From assembly GCF_022539505.1 (NCBI RefSeq), contig NC_061513.1:179024017-179088016 (forward strand): DNA of 64,000 nucleotides, read 5' to 3'. The notes beneath the pieces are model-generated. The model was not told the DNA's origin. It saw nothing but the letters and a program-made list of their open reading frames with translations, and made no database searches. This stretch comes from Lolium rigidum. Taxonomy: Eukaryota > Streptophyta > Magnoliopsida > Poales > Poaceae. The position numbers and the translations under genes are program-made. Positions within the stretch are counted from its first letter, which is position 1; each line of letters begins with the position of its first letter. Of the stretch, positions 1-11,500 are shown piece by piece.

Positions 1-119
1 CTGGTGTTGTTGTGCTTGATCTACTATCTCCCCAACTTTTAGCCTCCAATTCCATCGTTTCCCTTCGATTTGGTCGATTTGGTTTTGGTTTGGGGAAGAA
101 CAGGAGAGAGAAAGCTTCA

Positions 120-262
120 TCCCGCGAAATCCGGTTGAGCAGCCGGTCGACCGGGCTACAGACCGGCCGGGCCGGTCCATAATCCGGTCAACCGGCCAGA
201 CAACCGGCCAGGCCGGTCCAGGAGCCGGTCCAACCGGGCCACAGACCGGGCGACGCAACGCC
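120..262. repeat. CCGGT/ACCGG-rich array in retrotransposon leader
   Basis: There are many overlapping copies of CCGGTC, GGCCGG and ACCGG. The same type of array is in the leader of the related element at about 36080-36150 and, separately, in its LTRs at 31110-31345 and 36905-37135. Confidence 0.8.
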
Positions 263-292
263 CCCTCCTTCGACCTCGACGTCCGGCGATCT

Positions 293-322
293 CCACCACC
301 ACCACCACCACCACCACCACCA
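293..322. repeat. (ACC)n microsatellite
   Basis: About ten perfect ACC units. On the opposite strand they create a poly-Trp run that is not a real protein. Confidence 0.9.
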
Positions 323-790
323 TCGCAGGTATAACTTGCGTACTGTCACCTTGTAACCCCTCTTCCTTTTGCGATCTATCCCATTGAGCATTGCTTGTCT
401 AGTGTTGCGAGACATTGCACGTGGCCCCGCATTGTGAGGTGTGTGTGTCGCGTTGAGTAAGGCACCCAAGCAATCACTCGTGTGGCAAGATAGCAAAAGC
501 GAGGCTAACGCTAACATAGTGCGACAAAAAGCCCCAAAAACACAAAAAGAGTGCAAGTAGCACCATACGTCTATACATCCATACATCCATACGCCCATAC
601 ATACAAAGTGTCCACGTGCCACCAAAGATACAAACGAGTGCAAGTGCCGCCATATACAAAAGAGAAAAAGCTTTTAAGCAAAGAGAGATAGGAGAAGAGA
701 GGCCGCGTGTGAATCTTGTTGTCTCTTCCCTTGCAACCAAAGCTTTGGCTCTCCTTGTGTTAGTGTGACACCGAGCACTTATACATACAC

Positions 791-890
791 NNNNNNNNNN
801 NNNNNNNNNNNNNNNNNNNNNNNNNNNNNNNNNNNNNNNNNNNNNNNNNNNNNNNNNNNNNNNNNNNNNNNNNNNNNNNNNNNNNNNNNN
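791..890. other. Assembly gap (100 N)
   Basis: Exactly 100 N, probably a conventional length. The element order on either side suggests several kilobases may be missing. Confidence 0.95.
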
Positions 891-1329
891 TTAGACTTGT
901 TTTGACTCAAACCCTAACTTTGAGCTTAGTCTCCCTTGGGTATCATCCCTCTGTAATCAAGGCCATCCTTGTTGTTGATTTAGGAATTGTTGAGTGAGAT
1001 TCTAGTACAAGCTACTCTCTCTCCCTCATCAATCCCCTTTTCTCCAACACCAATCTCTCACCGGGAATTCTGCCGCGTGCCTCTTCCGGGTGATTCTATT
1101 GGCGTGGTCCATCGAGCCACGGGGGTAAGTATCGGGTGTATCGGGTTGGTGTGCGTGCGTGAGTACCGGTGTTCTTCGTGTTCGTCGAGTTCCTCGCGTT
1201 TTCCCATCTCCCCTCTTGGTCTCGAAGTCAATCCGCGAGATCGGGCCACACTCTAGGTCCTAGACCTCATCATGATGGAATAAAAATATAGTTTCAGGGG
1301 GGGAACCTGATAATGTTGTCGATGAAGAA

Positions 1330-1415
1330 GGGGATGCCTTGGGCATCCCCAAGCTTAGACGCTTGAGTCTTCTTAAAATATGCAGGGGTGAACCACCGGG
1401 GCATCCCCAAGCTTA
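1330..1415 (-). repeat. Conserved hairpin plus duplicated PPT-like motif, element A
   Basis: A perfect inverted repeat at 1330-1350 has stem GGGGATGCC, loop TTG, stem GGCATCCCC. It is followed by AAGCTT, and a second copy of the GGGGCATCCCCAAGCTT motif lies at 1398-1413. In element sense each copy reads AAGCTTGGGGATGCC or AAGCTTGGGGATGCCCC. Homologous arrangements occur in elements B, C and D. Confidence 0.8.
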
Positions 1416-2049
1416 GAGCTTTCACTCTCCTTGATCATATTGCATCATTTCCCTCTCTTGATCCTTGAAAACTTCCTCCACACCAAACTCGAAACAACTC
1501 ATTAGAGGGTTAGTGCACAATAAAAATTTATATGTTCAGATTTGACATAATCATTCTTAACACTTCTGGACATTTCATAAAGCTACTGGACATTAGTGGA
1601 TCAAAGAAATTCATCCAACATAACAAAAGAGGCAATGCGAAATAAAAGGCAGAATCTGTCAAAACAGAACAGTTCGTAAAGACGAATTTTAAAATGGCAC
1701 CAGACTTGCTCAAATGAAAATGCCCAAATTGAATGAAAGTTGCGTACATATCTGAGGATCACGCACGTAAATTGGCATATTTTTCTGAGCTAATTACAGA
1801 GAGGCAGGTCGAAATTCATGACAGCAAAGAAATCTGTTACTGCGCAGTAATCCAAATCTAGTATGAACCTTACTATCAAAGACTTTACTTGGCACAACAA
1901 TGCATAAAACTAAGATAAGGAGAGGTTGCTACAGTAGTAAACAACTTCCAAGACTCAAATATAAAATAAAATTACTGTAGTAAAAACATGGGTTGTCTCC
2001 CATAAGCGCTTTTCTTTAACGCCTTTCAGCTAGGCGCAGAAAGTGTGTA

Positions 2050-2922
2050 TCAAGTGTTATCAAGAGATGAAGCATCGACATTACCTTGAGCTTTTACCTT
2101 ACCTTTCTTGTTATTTTTCTTACTCTTTGATTTAGGGAATATATGTCTACCCCCCGGTGTAGAGGTGAATTTTAGGGTGCCTTCTCCCATATCTATGACT
2201 GCTCCCAATAGTTTCAGCAGGGATCTTCCGAGTGTGATTTGTCCTGTTCCTGCACATTCAATAACAAGATAATAAATGGATATTGTTCTCCCAAGAACGG
2301 TTGTATGCACACCCGCAGCTATTCCTTTAGGAATTATAACAGAGTTATCAATAAGAGTTATTCCTTCTCCCCCTTCAATGAATCCCCAAAGTTGCAAAGA
2401 TTTATGAATACTCGTAGACATTAGGCAAAATTCAGACATAATATCACAATTGGCATGAAGAGTTTGGTCACCGATAGCAATTTTAATAGTAGGATCCCAT
2501 AATGAAGGTTCAGAGTTCACTAAAACTTGATCAAGACGGTTACGCACATATCTATAATTTTCATTCAAGCGAGATGCACTTGTCTCAAGAGTGTTTAATC
2601 TATTATAAATGCTAATGAGGGCTGAATCAAAGTTATTAGCTGAATCATGTGATGCAACCAACTTCTTTATGGCATTAAAATCTTGACCCCCATTGCAATG
2701 AAGGAAATATCCTCCCACTACAGCAACCAAGGCATATCTATAGCGAATCATAAGACCAAAATAAAAATTACTAAGGAGCAAACTTAGAGTCATTTGAGGT
2801 TCAACTTTACGGTAAGAATTAAAAATTCTAGACCAAGCATCTTTAAAACTCTCCTCATCCCCTTGTTTAAAAGTGAAGACTAATTCCTCAGGTGAAGAAG
2901 TAACATGTGCAGAACTAGACAT
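2050..2922 (-). CDS. Gag-remnant / protease-like ORF of element A
   Basis: I start this at the internal Met at 2920-2922 (beginning MSSSAHVTSS), which precedes a gag-like segment; the frame is open further upstream to 3009. The N-terminal half resembles the capsid-type gag of plant Gypsy elements (FKDAWSRIF, LLLSNFYFGL). The C-terminal half has the outline of a retropepsin: a strand where the catalytic Asp motif should be (NCDIMSEFCLMS), a PKGIAAGV segment, then TLGRSLLKLLGAVIDMGEG, matching the conserved ILGRPFL..AGAVID block of plant retroelement proteases. The usual D-[ST]-G/A triad is replaced by D-I-M, so cleavage is unlikely. The tail is Lys-rich. I infer a non-autonomous element that kept a structural protein only. 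It lies 207 bp inside the primer site, as expected for gag. Confidence 0.65.
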   Translation of the reverse strand: MSSSAHVTSSPEELVFTFKQGDEESFKDAWSRIFNSYRKVEPQMTLSLLLSNFYFGLMIRYRYALVAVVGGYFLHCNGGQDFNAIKKLVASHDSANNFDSALISIYNRLNTLETSASRLNENYRYVRNRLDQVLVNSEPSLWDPTIKIAIGDQTLHANCDIMSEFCLMSTSIHKSLQLWGFIEGGEGITLIDNSVIIPKGIAAGVHTTVLGRTISIYYLVIECAGTGQITLGRSLLKLLGAVIDMGEGTLKFTSTPGGRHIFPKSKSKKNNKKGKVKAQGNVDASSLDNT

Positions 2923-3128
2923 GGTGACAAAAGTAAAATGCAAGTAACTAATTTTTTTTGTGTGTTTTTGATATAGAGTGCAAGACAGTAAATAAAGTAA
3001 AGCTAGCAACTAATTTTTTTGTGTTTTGATATAATGCAGCAAACAAAGTAGTAAACAAAATAAAGCAAGACAAAAACAAAGTAAAGAGATTGGATTGTGG
3101 AGACTCCCCTTGCAGCGTGTCTTGATCT

Positions 3129-3146
3129 CCCCGACAGACGGCGCCA
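3129..3146 (-). promoter_or_regulatory. Primer binding site of element A
   Basis: The minus strand reads TGGCGCCGTCTGTCGGGG, 11 nt inside the 5' LTR. It closely resembles the tRNA-Asp primer site (TGGCGCCGTTGCCGGGG) used by many plant Gypsy elements. Confidence 0.75.
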
Positions 3147-3157
3147 GAAATTTAGCT

Positions 3158-4755
3158 TGATGACGCGTGAAAGCTTACACGCCCGTTGGGAACCCCAAGT
3201 GGAAGGTGTGATGCGTACAACAGCAAGTTTCCCTCAGTAAGAAACCAAGGTTTATCGAACCAGTAGGAGTCAAGAAGCACGTTGAAGGTTGATGGCGGTG
3301 GGATGTAGTGCGGCGCAACACCAGGGATTCCGGCGCCAACGTGGAACCTGCACAACACAACCAAAGTACTTTGCCCCAACGAAACAGTGAGGTTGTCAAT
3401 CTCACCGGCTTGCTGTAACAAAGGATTAGATGTATAGTGTGGATGATGATTGTTTGCGAGAAAACAGTAGAACAAGTATTGCAATAGATTGTATTCGATG
3501 TAAAAGAATGGACCGGGGTCCACAGTTCACTAGAGGTGTCTCTCCCATAAGATAAATAGCATGTTGGGTGAACAAATTACAGTCAGGCAATTGACAAATA
3601 GAGAGGGCATGACCATGCACATACATGATATGATGAATATTGTGAGATTTAATTGGGCATTACGACAAAGTACATAGACCTCTATCCAGCATGCATCTAT
3701 GCCTAAAAAGTCCACCTTCAGGTTATCATCCGAACCCCTTCCGGTATTAAGTTGCAAACAACGGACAATTGCATTAAGTATGGTGCGTAATGTAATCAAT
3801 AACTACATCTTTAGACATAGCATCAATGTTTTATCCCTAATGGCAACAGCACATCCACAACCTTAGAACTTTCGTCACTCGTCCCGGATTTAATGGAGGC
3901 ATGAACCCACTATCGAGCATAAATACTCCCTCTTGGAGTTAAGAGCAAAAACTTGGCCGAGCCTCTACTAATAACGGAGAGCATGCAAGATCATAAACAA
4001 CACATAGGTAATAGATTGATAATCAACATAACATAGTATTCTCTATCCATCGGATCCCGACAAACACAACATATAGAATTACGGATAGATGATCTTGATC
4101 ATGTTAGGCAGCTCACAAGATCCGACAATGAAGCACATAAGGAGAAGACAACCATCTAGCTACTGCTATGGACCCATAGTCCAGGGGTGAACTACTCACT
4201 CATCACTCCGGAGCGACCATGGCGGTGAAGAGTCCTCCGGGAGATGACTCCCCTCTCCGGCAGGTCTTCGGAGGCGATCTCCTGAATCCCCGAGATGGGA
4301 TTGGCGGCGGCGGCGTCTCAGTAAGGTTTTCCGTATCGTGGCTCTCGGTACTGGGGGTTTCGTGACGAAGGCTTTAAGTAGGCGGAAGGGCAACGCGGGG
4401 GGGGGGGGGGCACACGAGGGCCCCACACACCAGGGCCGCGCGGCCAGGGTCCAGGCCGCGCCACCCTGTTGTGGCGGCGCCTCGTGGCCCCACTTCCTTT
4501 CCCCCTCGGTCTTCTGGAAGCTTCGTGCAAAAATAGGACCCTGGGCGTTGATTTCGTCCAATTCCGAGAATATTTCCTTACTAGGATTTCTGAAACCAAA
4601 AACAACAGAAAACATCAACTGCTCTTCGGTATCTTGTTAATAGGTTAGTGTCGGAAAATGCATAAATACGACATATAATGTGTATAAAACATGTAGATAT
4701 CATCAATAATGTGGCATGGAACATAAGAAATTATCGATACGTCGGAGACGTATCA
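3158..4755 (-). repeat. LTR of element A (5' LTR)
   Basis: A 1598-bp repeat with TG...CA ends (TGATGACGCG...GACGTATCA on the + strand). It is homologous to the LTRs at 6922-8521 and 54821-56412 and to the partial one at 63260-64000. It contains a 12-base G run near 4400. Confidence 0.85.
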
Positions 4756-4945
4756 ATTTCTTTGTTCCATTAACTTTCAGTAGCTTTGTGAAATGTCCAG
4801 AAGTGTTAAGAATGATTATGTCACCTCTGAATATATGAATTATGCATTGACCCTCTAATGAGTTTGTTTCGAGTTTGGTGTGGAGGAAGTTTTCAAGGGT
4901 CAAGAGAGGAGGATGATACAATATGATCAAGAAGAGTGAAAAGTC

Positions 4946-5030
4946 AAAGCTTGGGGATGCCCCCGTGGTTCATCCTCGCATATTTTAAGAAGACTCAAGC
5001 GTCTAAGCTTGGGGATGCCCAAGGCATCCC
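4946..5030 (+). repeat. Conserved hairpin plus duplicated PPT-like motif, element B
   Basis: AAGCTTGGGGATGCCCC at about 4947-4963 and AAGCTTGGGGATGCC at about 5005-5019. The second copy forms an 8-bp stem (GGGATGCC, loop CAA, GGCATCCC; 5012-5030). Confidence 0.8.
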
Positions 5031-6905
5031 TTCTTCATCGACAACTTATCAGGTTCCTCTAGTGAAACTATATTTTTATTCCGTCACATCTTATGTGCTT
5101 TACTTGGAGCGTCTGTTTGCTTTTGTTTTTGTTTTTTGTTTGAATAAAATTGGATCCTAGCATTCTTTGTTTGGGAGAGAGACACGCTCCGCTGTTTCGT
5201 ATGAACACATATGTTCTTAGCTTCATCTTTAATGTTCATTGCGAAATTTGAACTATTTCATTCATTGTTATATGGTTGGAAACGGAAAATGCCGCATGTG
5301 GTAAATGGTTTAATGTCTTGAATAATGTGATACTTTGAAATTGTTGTGCTCATATAGATCATGTTTAAGCTCTTGCATCATGTACCTTGTACTCATTAAT
5401 GAATAACTACATAGAGCTTGTTAAAATTTGGTTTGCATGATTGATCTCTAGAGTCTAGATATTTTCAGGTTGAGGTGTTTGAACAACAAGGAGACAATGT
5501 AAAGTCTTATAATAGATACAATATGTTCATATGTGAGCTTTGCTGCACCTTTTATACTTGAGTTTGCTTCAAACAACCTTGCTAGCCTAGCCTTGTATTG
5601 AGAGGAATTCTTCTCATGCATCCAAATCCTTGAGCCAATAACCATGCCATTTGTGTCCATCATACCTACCTACCACATGGTATTTCTCCGCCATTCCAAA
5701 GTAAATTACTTGAGTGCTACCTTTAAAATTTATATTCTTTACCTTTACAATATATAGCTCATGGGACAAAATAGCTTAAAAACTATTGTGGTGAAGAATA
5801 TGTACTTATGTGTCTTATTTCTTAATAAGTTGCTTGTTGAGCGGTAACCATGTTTTCTGGGGACGCCATCAACTTTTACACTTTTGTTGAATATCATGTG
5901 AGTTGCTATGCATGTTCGTCTTGTCTGAAGTAAGGGCGGTTCTCACAGTCAAATGGTTTGAGTATGCATACTGTTAGAGAAGAACATTGGGCCGCTAACT
6001 AAAGCCATGATTCATGGTGGAAGTTTCAGTTTGGACAATCAATCCTCAATCTCTTATGAGAAAATTAACTGTTGTTTAATGCTTATGCATGAAAGAGGAG
6101 TCCATTATCTGTTGTCTATGTTGTCCCGGTATGGATGTCTAAGTTGAGAATAATCAAAAGCGAGAAACCCAATGCGAGCTTTCTCCTTAGACCTTTGTAC
6201 AGGCGGCATAGAGGTACCCCTTTGTGACACTTGGTTGAAACATATGCTATGCAATGATAATCCGTATTAATCCAAGCTAATTAGGACAAGGTGCGAGCAC
6301 TATTAGTATACTATGCATGAGACTTGCAACTTATAAGATATCTTATACATAACACATATGCTTTATTACTACCATTGACAAAATTGTTTCTTGTTTTCAA
6401 AATGAAAAGCTCTAGCACAAAAATAGTAATCCATGCTTCCCTCTGCGAAGGGCCAATCTTCTACTTTATTGTTGAGTCAGTTTTCCTATTCTTTCTATCC
6501 CAGAAGCAAACACTTGTGTCAAGCTGTGTGCATTGATTCTTACATGTTTACCTATTGCACTTGTTATATTACTTTGTGTTGACAATTATCCATGAGATAT
6601 ACATGTTGAAGTTGAAAGCAACCGCTGAAACTTACATCTTCCTTTGTGTTGCTTCAATGCCTTTACTTTGAATTTATTGCTTTATGAGTAACTCTTATGC
6701 AAGTCTTATTGATGCTTGTCTTGAAAGTATTATTCATGAAAAGTCTTTGCTATATGATTCATTAGTTTACTCATTATCTTCATCATTGCTTCGAATCGCT
6801 GCATTCATCTCATATGCTTTACAATAGTATGATCAAGATTATGATAGCATGCCACTTCAGAAATTATCTTTGTTATCGTTTACCTACTCGAGGGCGAGTA
6901 GGAAC

Positions 6906-6921
6906 TAAGCTTGGGGATGCT
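6906..6921 (+). other. Polypurine tract of element B
   Basis: TAAGCTTGGGGATGCT lies immediately before the 3' LTR at 6922, the position of plus-strand priming. It is the same motif found twice about 2 kb upstream. Confidence 0.65.
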
Positions 6922-8521
6922 TGATACGTCTCAAACGTATCTATAATTTCTTATGTTCCATGCTACTTTTATGATGATACTCACATGTTTTATATACATT
7001 ATATGTCATATTTATGCATTTTCCGGCACTAACCTATTGACGAGATGCCGAAGAGCCGATTGCTTGTTTTACGCTATTTTTGGTTTCAGAAATCCTAGTA
7101 AGGAAATATTCTCGGAATTGGACGAAATCAACGCCCGAGGGCCTATTTTTCCACGAAGCTTCCAGAAGACCGGAGGACTTACGAAGTGGGGCCACGAGGT
7201 GGCCAGACACTAGGGCGGCGCGGCCTGGCCCTTAGCCGCGCCGGCCTGTTGTGTGGGGCCCTCGTGTGGCCTCCTGACCTGCCCTTCCGCCTACTTAAAG
7301 CCTCCGTCGCGAAACCCCCAGTACTGAGAGCCACGATACGGAAAACTTTCCAGAGATGCCGACGCCGCCAATCCCATCTCGGGGGATTCGGGAGATCGCC
7401 TCCGGCACCCTGCCGGAGAGGGGATTATCTCCCGGAGGTCTCTTCATCGCCATGATCGCCTCCGGATTGATGTGTGAGTAGTTCACCCCTGGACTATGGG
7501 TCCATAGCAGTAGCTAGATGGTCGTCTTCTCCTCATTGTGCTATCATGTTAGATCTTGTGAGCTGCCTATCATGATCAAGATCATCTATCTGTAATCCTA
7601 CATGTTGTGTTTGTTGGGATCCGATGAATATTGAATACTATGTCAAGTTGATTATCAATCTATCATATATGTTATTTATGTTCTTGCATGCTCTCCGTTG
7701 CTAGTAGAGGCTCTGGCCAAGTTGATACGTGTGACTCCAAGAGGGAGTATTTATGCTCGATAGTGGGTTCATGCCTCCATTAAATCTGGGACAGTGACAG
7801 AAAGTTCTAAGGTTGTGGATGTGTTGTTGCTACTAGGGATAAAACATTGATGCTTTGTCTAAGGATATTTGTGTTGATTACATTAAGCACCATACTTAAT
7901 GCAATTGTTTGTTGTTTACAACTTAATACTGGAGGGGGTTCGGATGATAACCTGAAGGTGGACTTTTTAGGCATAGATGCATGCTGGATAGCGGTCTATG
8001 TACTTTGTCGTAATGCCCTGATTAAATCTCATAGTACTCATCATGATATATGTATGTGCATTGTTATGTCTTCTTTATTTGTCAATTGCCCAACTGTAAT
8101 TTGTTCACCCAACATCTGCTATCTTATGGGAGAGACACCGCTAGTGAACTGTGGACCCCGGTCCTATTCTTTACATCTGAAATACAAACTGCTGCAATTG
8201 TTCTTTACTGTTCTTTGCAAACAACCATCATCATCCACACTATACATCTAATCCTTTGTTTACAGACAAGCCGGTGAGATTGACAACCTCGTTGTTACGT
8301 TGGGGCAAAGTTATGTGATTGTGTTGTGCGAGGTTCCACGTTGGCGCTGGAATCCCCGGTGTTGCGCCGCACTACACTCCTCCGCCATCAACCTTCAACG
8401 TGCTTCTTGGCTCCTCCTGGTTCGATAAACCTTGGTTTCTTTCTGAGGGAAAACTTGCTACTGTACGCATCACACCTTCCTCTTGGGGTTCCCAACGGAC
8501 GCGTGTCGACTGCACGCATCA
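6922..8521 (+). repeat. LTR of element B (3' LTR)
   Basis: A 1600-bp TG...CA repeat (TGATACGTCTCAAACG...CGCATCA) with the same family sequence as elements A and C. Small ORFs inside are LTR translation shadows. Element B inserted just upstream of the gag gene of a Copia element. Confidence 0.85.
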
Positions 8522-8578
8522 CATCTATGACACGACACGACGTACCGTCGCCACAATCTCAGTAGTCCCTGTCAAGCT

Positions 8579-11500
8579 ATGTCTTCATCCTCGTCAATGG
8601 CGTCACTTGCCACCAACCTAGGACCGTCACCGTCGCTGAAGCTCAAGCGCGACAACATGCTATTCTGGAAAGCCTTGGTGTTTCCTCGCCTACGGTGTGC
8701 TCTCGCGTTTGGCCCCCTTGACTGCTCTGACGCCACCCCGGATAAAACCCTAGAGGCCACGGATTCATATGGGAAGAAGATCACAGTACCAAATCCTGAC
8801 TATGCAACTTGGGCTGCTCGGGATCAGTTTGTTCAAGGGTGGCTCAATGATTCACTTTCGCCGGACATCCTCGCGCACGTCCTCGACAAAACCTCCACCG
8901 CCGACACATGGGCCACTATTTCCAAGATGTTTGCTAGCGCCTCTAAGGCAAAGGTGTCTCATCTGCGGATCACCCTCAACAACACGAAGAAGAAGGAGAT
9001 GACTGCTGAACAGTACCTCTCCACGATGACAGGGTTTCGCTTGCGAACTTGCTGCTGCCGGGAAAATCATTGATGATGAAGAGATGATAGGGTCTTGGTG
9101 GTGCTTACAACTCGCTAGTTGATAGGGTGGATCATACACCCGGTATTACCCTTGATGACGTGATGAACCAGATCAGTGCCTTTGATATGCGTCAGTCTCT
9201 GCTGGCCGAGAATGATGATGTTGACGCTACTCCTTTTGTTTCTTCGGCCAATCTCAGTAGCTGTCCCCGCAGCAGTTCAGTTCCTGTCCAGGATACCCGC
9301 GATGATGATACTAGGCGACGTGATGACTGGCGCCGTGATGATGACACGCCCCGTGATGATGATAGGCGTCGTGATGATAGGCGCCACGATGATGATAGGC
9401 GCCATGATGATAGGCGCCGCGATGACTAGCGCCGTGATGACAGCCGCTGTGATGAGCCCCGTCGTGATTATAGGCGCCGTGATGATAGGCTCCGTGATGG
9501 AGGAGGCAAGGGGCGCCCAGATCGTGCCCCTACCCCCTTTGTTGATGTCCGCTGCCAGATCTGCACGATATATGGCCATCCTGCTAGTGACTGCTGGTGG
9601 CGTTATGGCAATGATGACTCTGATGATGATGGTGACCGTCATGATAAGGCTGCCCATGCTGCAGCATATGGAATCGACACGAACTGTTACTCCGACACTG
9701 GCGCCACTGATCACATTAAGGGTGCGCTGAACAAGCTCACCACTCACGACAAGTACAAGGGACATGACCGTGTGCACACTGCATACGACAATGGTATGAA
9801 AATCAGTCATATTGGTCATTCAATTTTGCATACCCCTAATCATTCTTTGCATCTTAAAAATATCCTTCATGTTCCTAGTGCATCTAAAAATCAGCTATCT
9901 GTTCATAAGCTTACACTTGATAATCATGTATTTATTGAGTACCATCCTTTTTTTCTTTTTGATAAAGGATCTGGCCACAAGAAGGATTCTGTTTAAAGGT
10001 CCCTGTCAAGATGGTCTCTACCCGCTAGTGTCTTTTTCTACCGGGTCATCTTTCAAGCAAGTTTGCAGTACAATAAAGTTGCCATCTTCTACATGGCACA
10101 GTCGTCTTGGGCATCCATCTTCTTTTGTAGTTCAACAGATTATTAGGAAACATAAACTTCTTCATACGCCTGAAATAAATCCCTATATTTGTGATTCTTG
10201 TCAGTTAGCCAAGAGTCATCAGTTGCCATATCCTGTGTCTACTAGTGTATCCAGTGTTCCTTTGGAACAAGTATTTTCTGACGTATGGGGTCCTGCACCT
10301 GTTTCTGTTGGCAAGCATGAATATTATGTCAGTTTTATTATTGATGATTTTAGCAAGTTCACATGGATATATCTTCTTAAGAAGCGCTCTGATGTTTATC
10401 AAGTTTTCCTTAATTTTCAGCAACTTGTTGAGCGAAAATTTAATAGGAAAATTGTTAATATGCAAACCGACTAGGGAGGTGAATATGAAAAACTCCACGG
10501 TTTCTTTCAAAAAGTTGGTATCACACATCATGTCTCATGTGCTCATGCTCATCAGCAAAATGGGTCTGCTGAGCGTAAACATCGTCATATAGTGGAGGTT
10601 GGGCTTGTTTTGCTTGCTCGTGCATCCATGCCTCTAAAATTTTGGGATGAAGCTTTCCTTACAACCACATTTCTCATTAATCTTCTTCCCAGCAAAGTCA
10701 TAAACTTTGATACACCCACATAGCGCCTTCTTGTATCCACACCCAACTATGAGTCTCTTCGCATTTTCGGCTGTGCTTGCTGGCCAAACTTGCGCCCATA
10801 CAATAAACGAAAGCTTTCCTTTCGATCGGTTCGGTGTGTGTTCTTAGGATACAATCCTCACCACAAAGGTGTCAAGTGTCTAGATCCTTCTACTGGACAT
10901 GTTTATATTTCTCGTGATGTGGTGTTCGATGAGAGTGGTTTTCCCTTTGCTGCCCTCAATCCTAACGTTGGACGGCGTCTTCAAAAATACATTCTTCTTT
11001 TGCCCACAAATACATCATCACATCATGGGGATGCAAATATTGATGACTATATGCCATTGCCTGTTGTGCCTAATGTTTTTGTTCCAGAAAATGTTACACT
11101 TGATGCTCAAGATGATGCAGAAAACGATACAGAAAAAGATGTTGCAGACAATGCCTCAGAAAATGATGTAGAAGAGCACCGCCAAGTGGAAGAAAATGCC
11201 AAAACTGGCAGCAGATCCGATGCTGATGCTGCTGTTGATCTGGCGGACGCCGATCCCGGAGGAGATTCTCCCCCGTCGGCCTCCGAATCCGCGCCTGCGC
11301 AGACTTCTGCGTCGCGTCCACGCTCGCCACGTGCCGGCGCTGCACAGGGCGTGGCTACGGGCGGGAGCTTCTCCCCGCTCCGCACCAACCCGGCGTCTCC
11401 ACGTTGCCGCCTGTCGGACCCGCCTAGGCGTCGACCTCGCTCCGCGTCCCCCACGAATCGTCCATGACTGCGGCTTCATCGCTCCGCGTCCCACACTTCA

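Larger units (their letters stand above)
1..1272 (+). mobile_element. Deleted non-autonomous LTR retrotransposon (leader plus 3' LTR end)
   Basis: Bases 1-790 match, in reverse complement, the untranslated leader of the element at 30645-37486 (about 35275-36270). Bases 891-1272 match the last ~380 bp of its LTR, ending in GACCTCATCA. The copy therefore reads left to right. The leader is directly followed, across an N gap, by the LTR terminus, so gag, the other ORFs and the first two thirds of the LTR are either deleted or hidden in the gap. At 1272 the element abuts sequence belonging to element A, whose internal region it appears to have entered. Open frames here are low-complexity (CCGGT arrays, ACC repeat) and are not called. 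Confidence 0.75.
1273..4755 (-). mobile_element. Element A: non-autonomous Gypsy-like LTR retrotransposon, 5' part
   Basis: Reading the minus strand, a complete 5' LTR (3158-4755) is followed by a tRNA-primer site (3129-3146), one ORF (2050-2922) and a long noncoding stretch down to 1273, where the element at 1-1272 interrupts it. Its right border sits against 4756, the middle of the internal region of element B, so A inserted into B. No integrase or reverse transcriptase is present. Its 3' LTR would lie left of the window. Confidence 0.8.
4756..6921 (+). mobile_element. Element B internal region, 3' noncoding part
   Basis: About 2.2 kb without a credible gene, collinear with 52685-54820 of element C. 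It carries the conserved hairpin/PPT-like block near 4946-5030 and ends in a purine-rich AAGCTTGGGGATGC just before the 3' LTR. Its 5' half is cut off at 4755 by element A. Confidence 0.8.

Noticed and set aside
188..643. Minus-strand ORF with a poly-Trp run
   Set aside because: It is the antisense translation of an ACC microsatellite and CCGGT array in a retrotransposon leader.
1330..1420. Possible CRISPR-like or terminator hairpins
   Set aside because: No array of equal spacers, and the genome is a plant nuclear genome. The hairpin belongs to a retrotransposon.
9176..9819. ORFs rich in Met/Val/Ile on both strands over the Copia gag repeat
   Set aside because: Shadow frames of the Arg-Asp coding tandem repeat.
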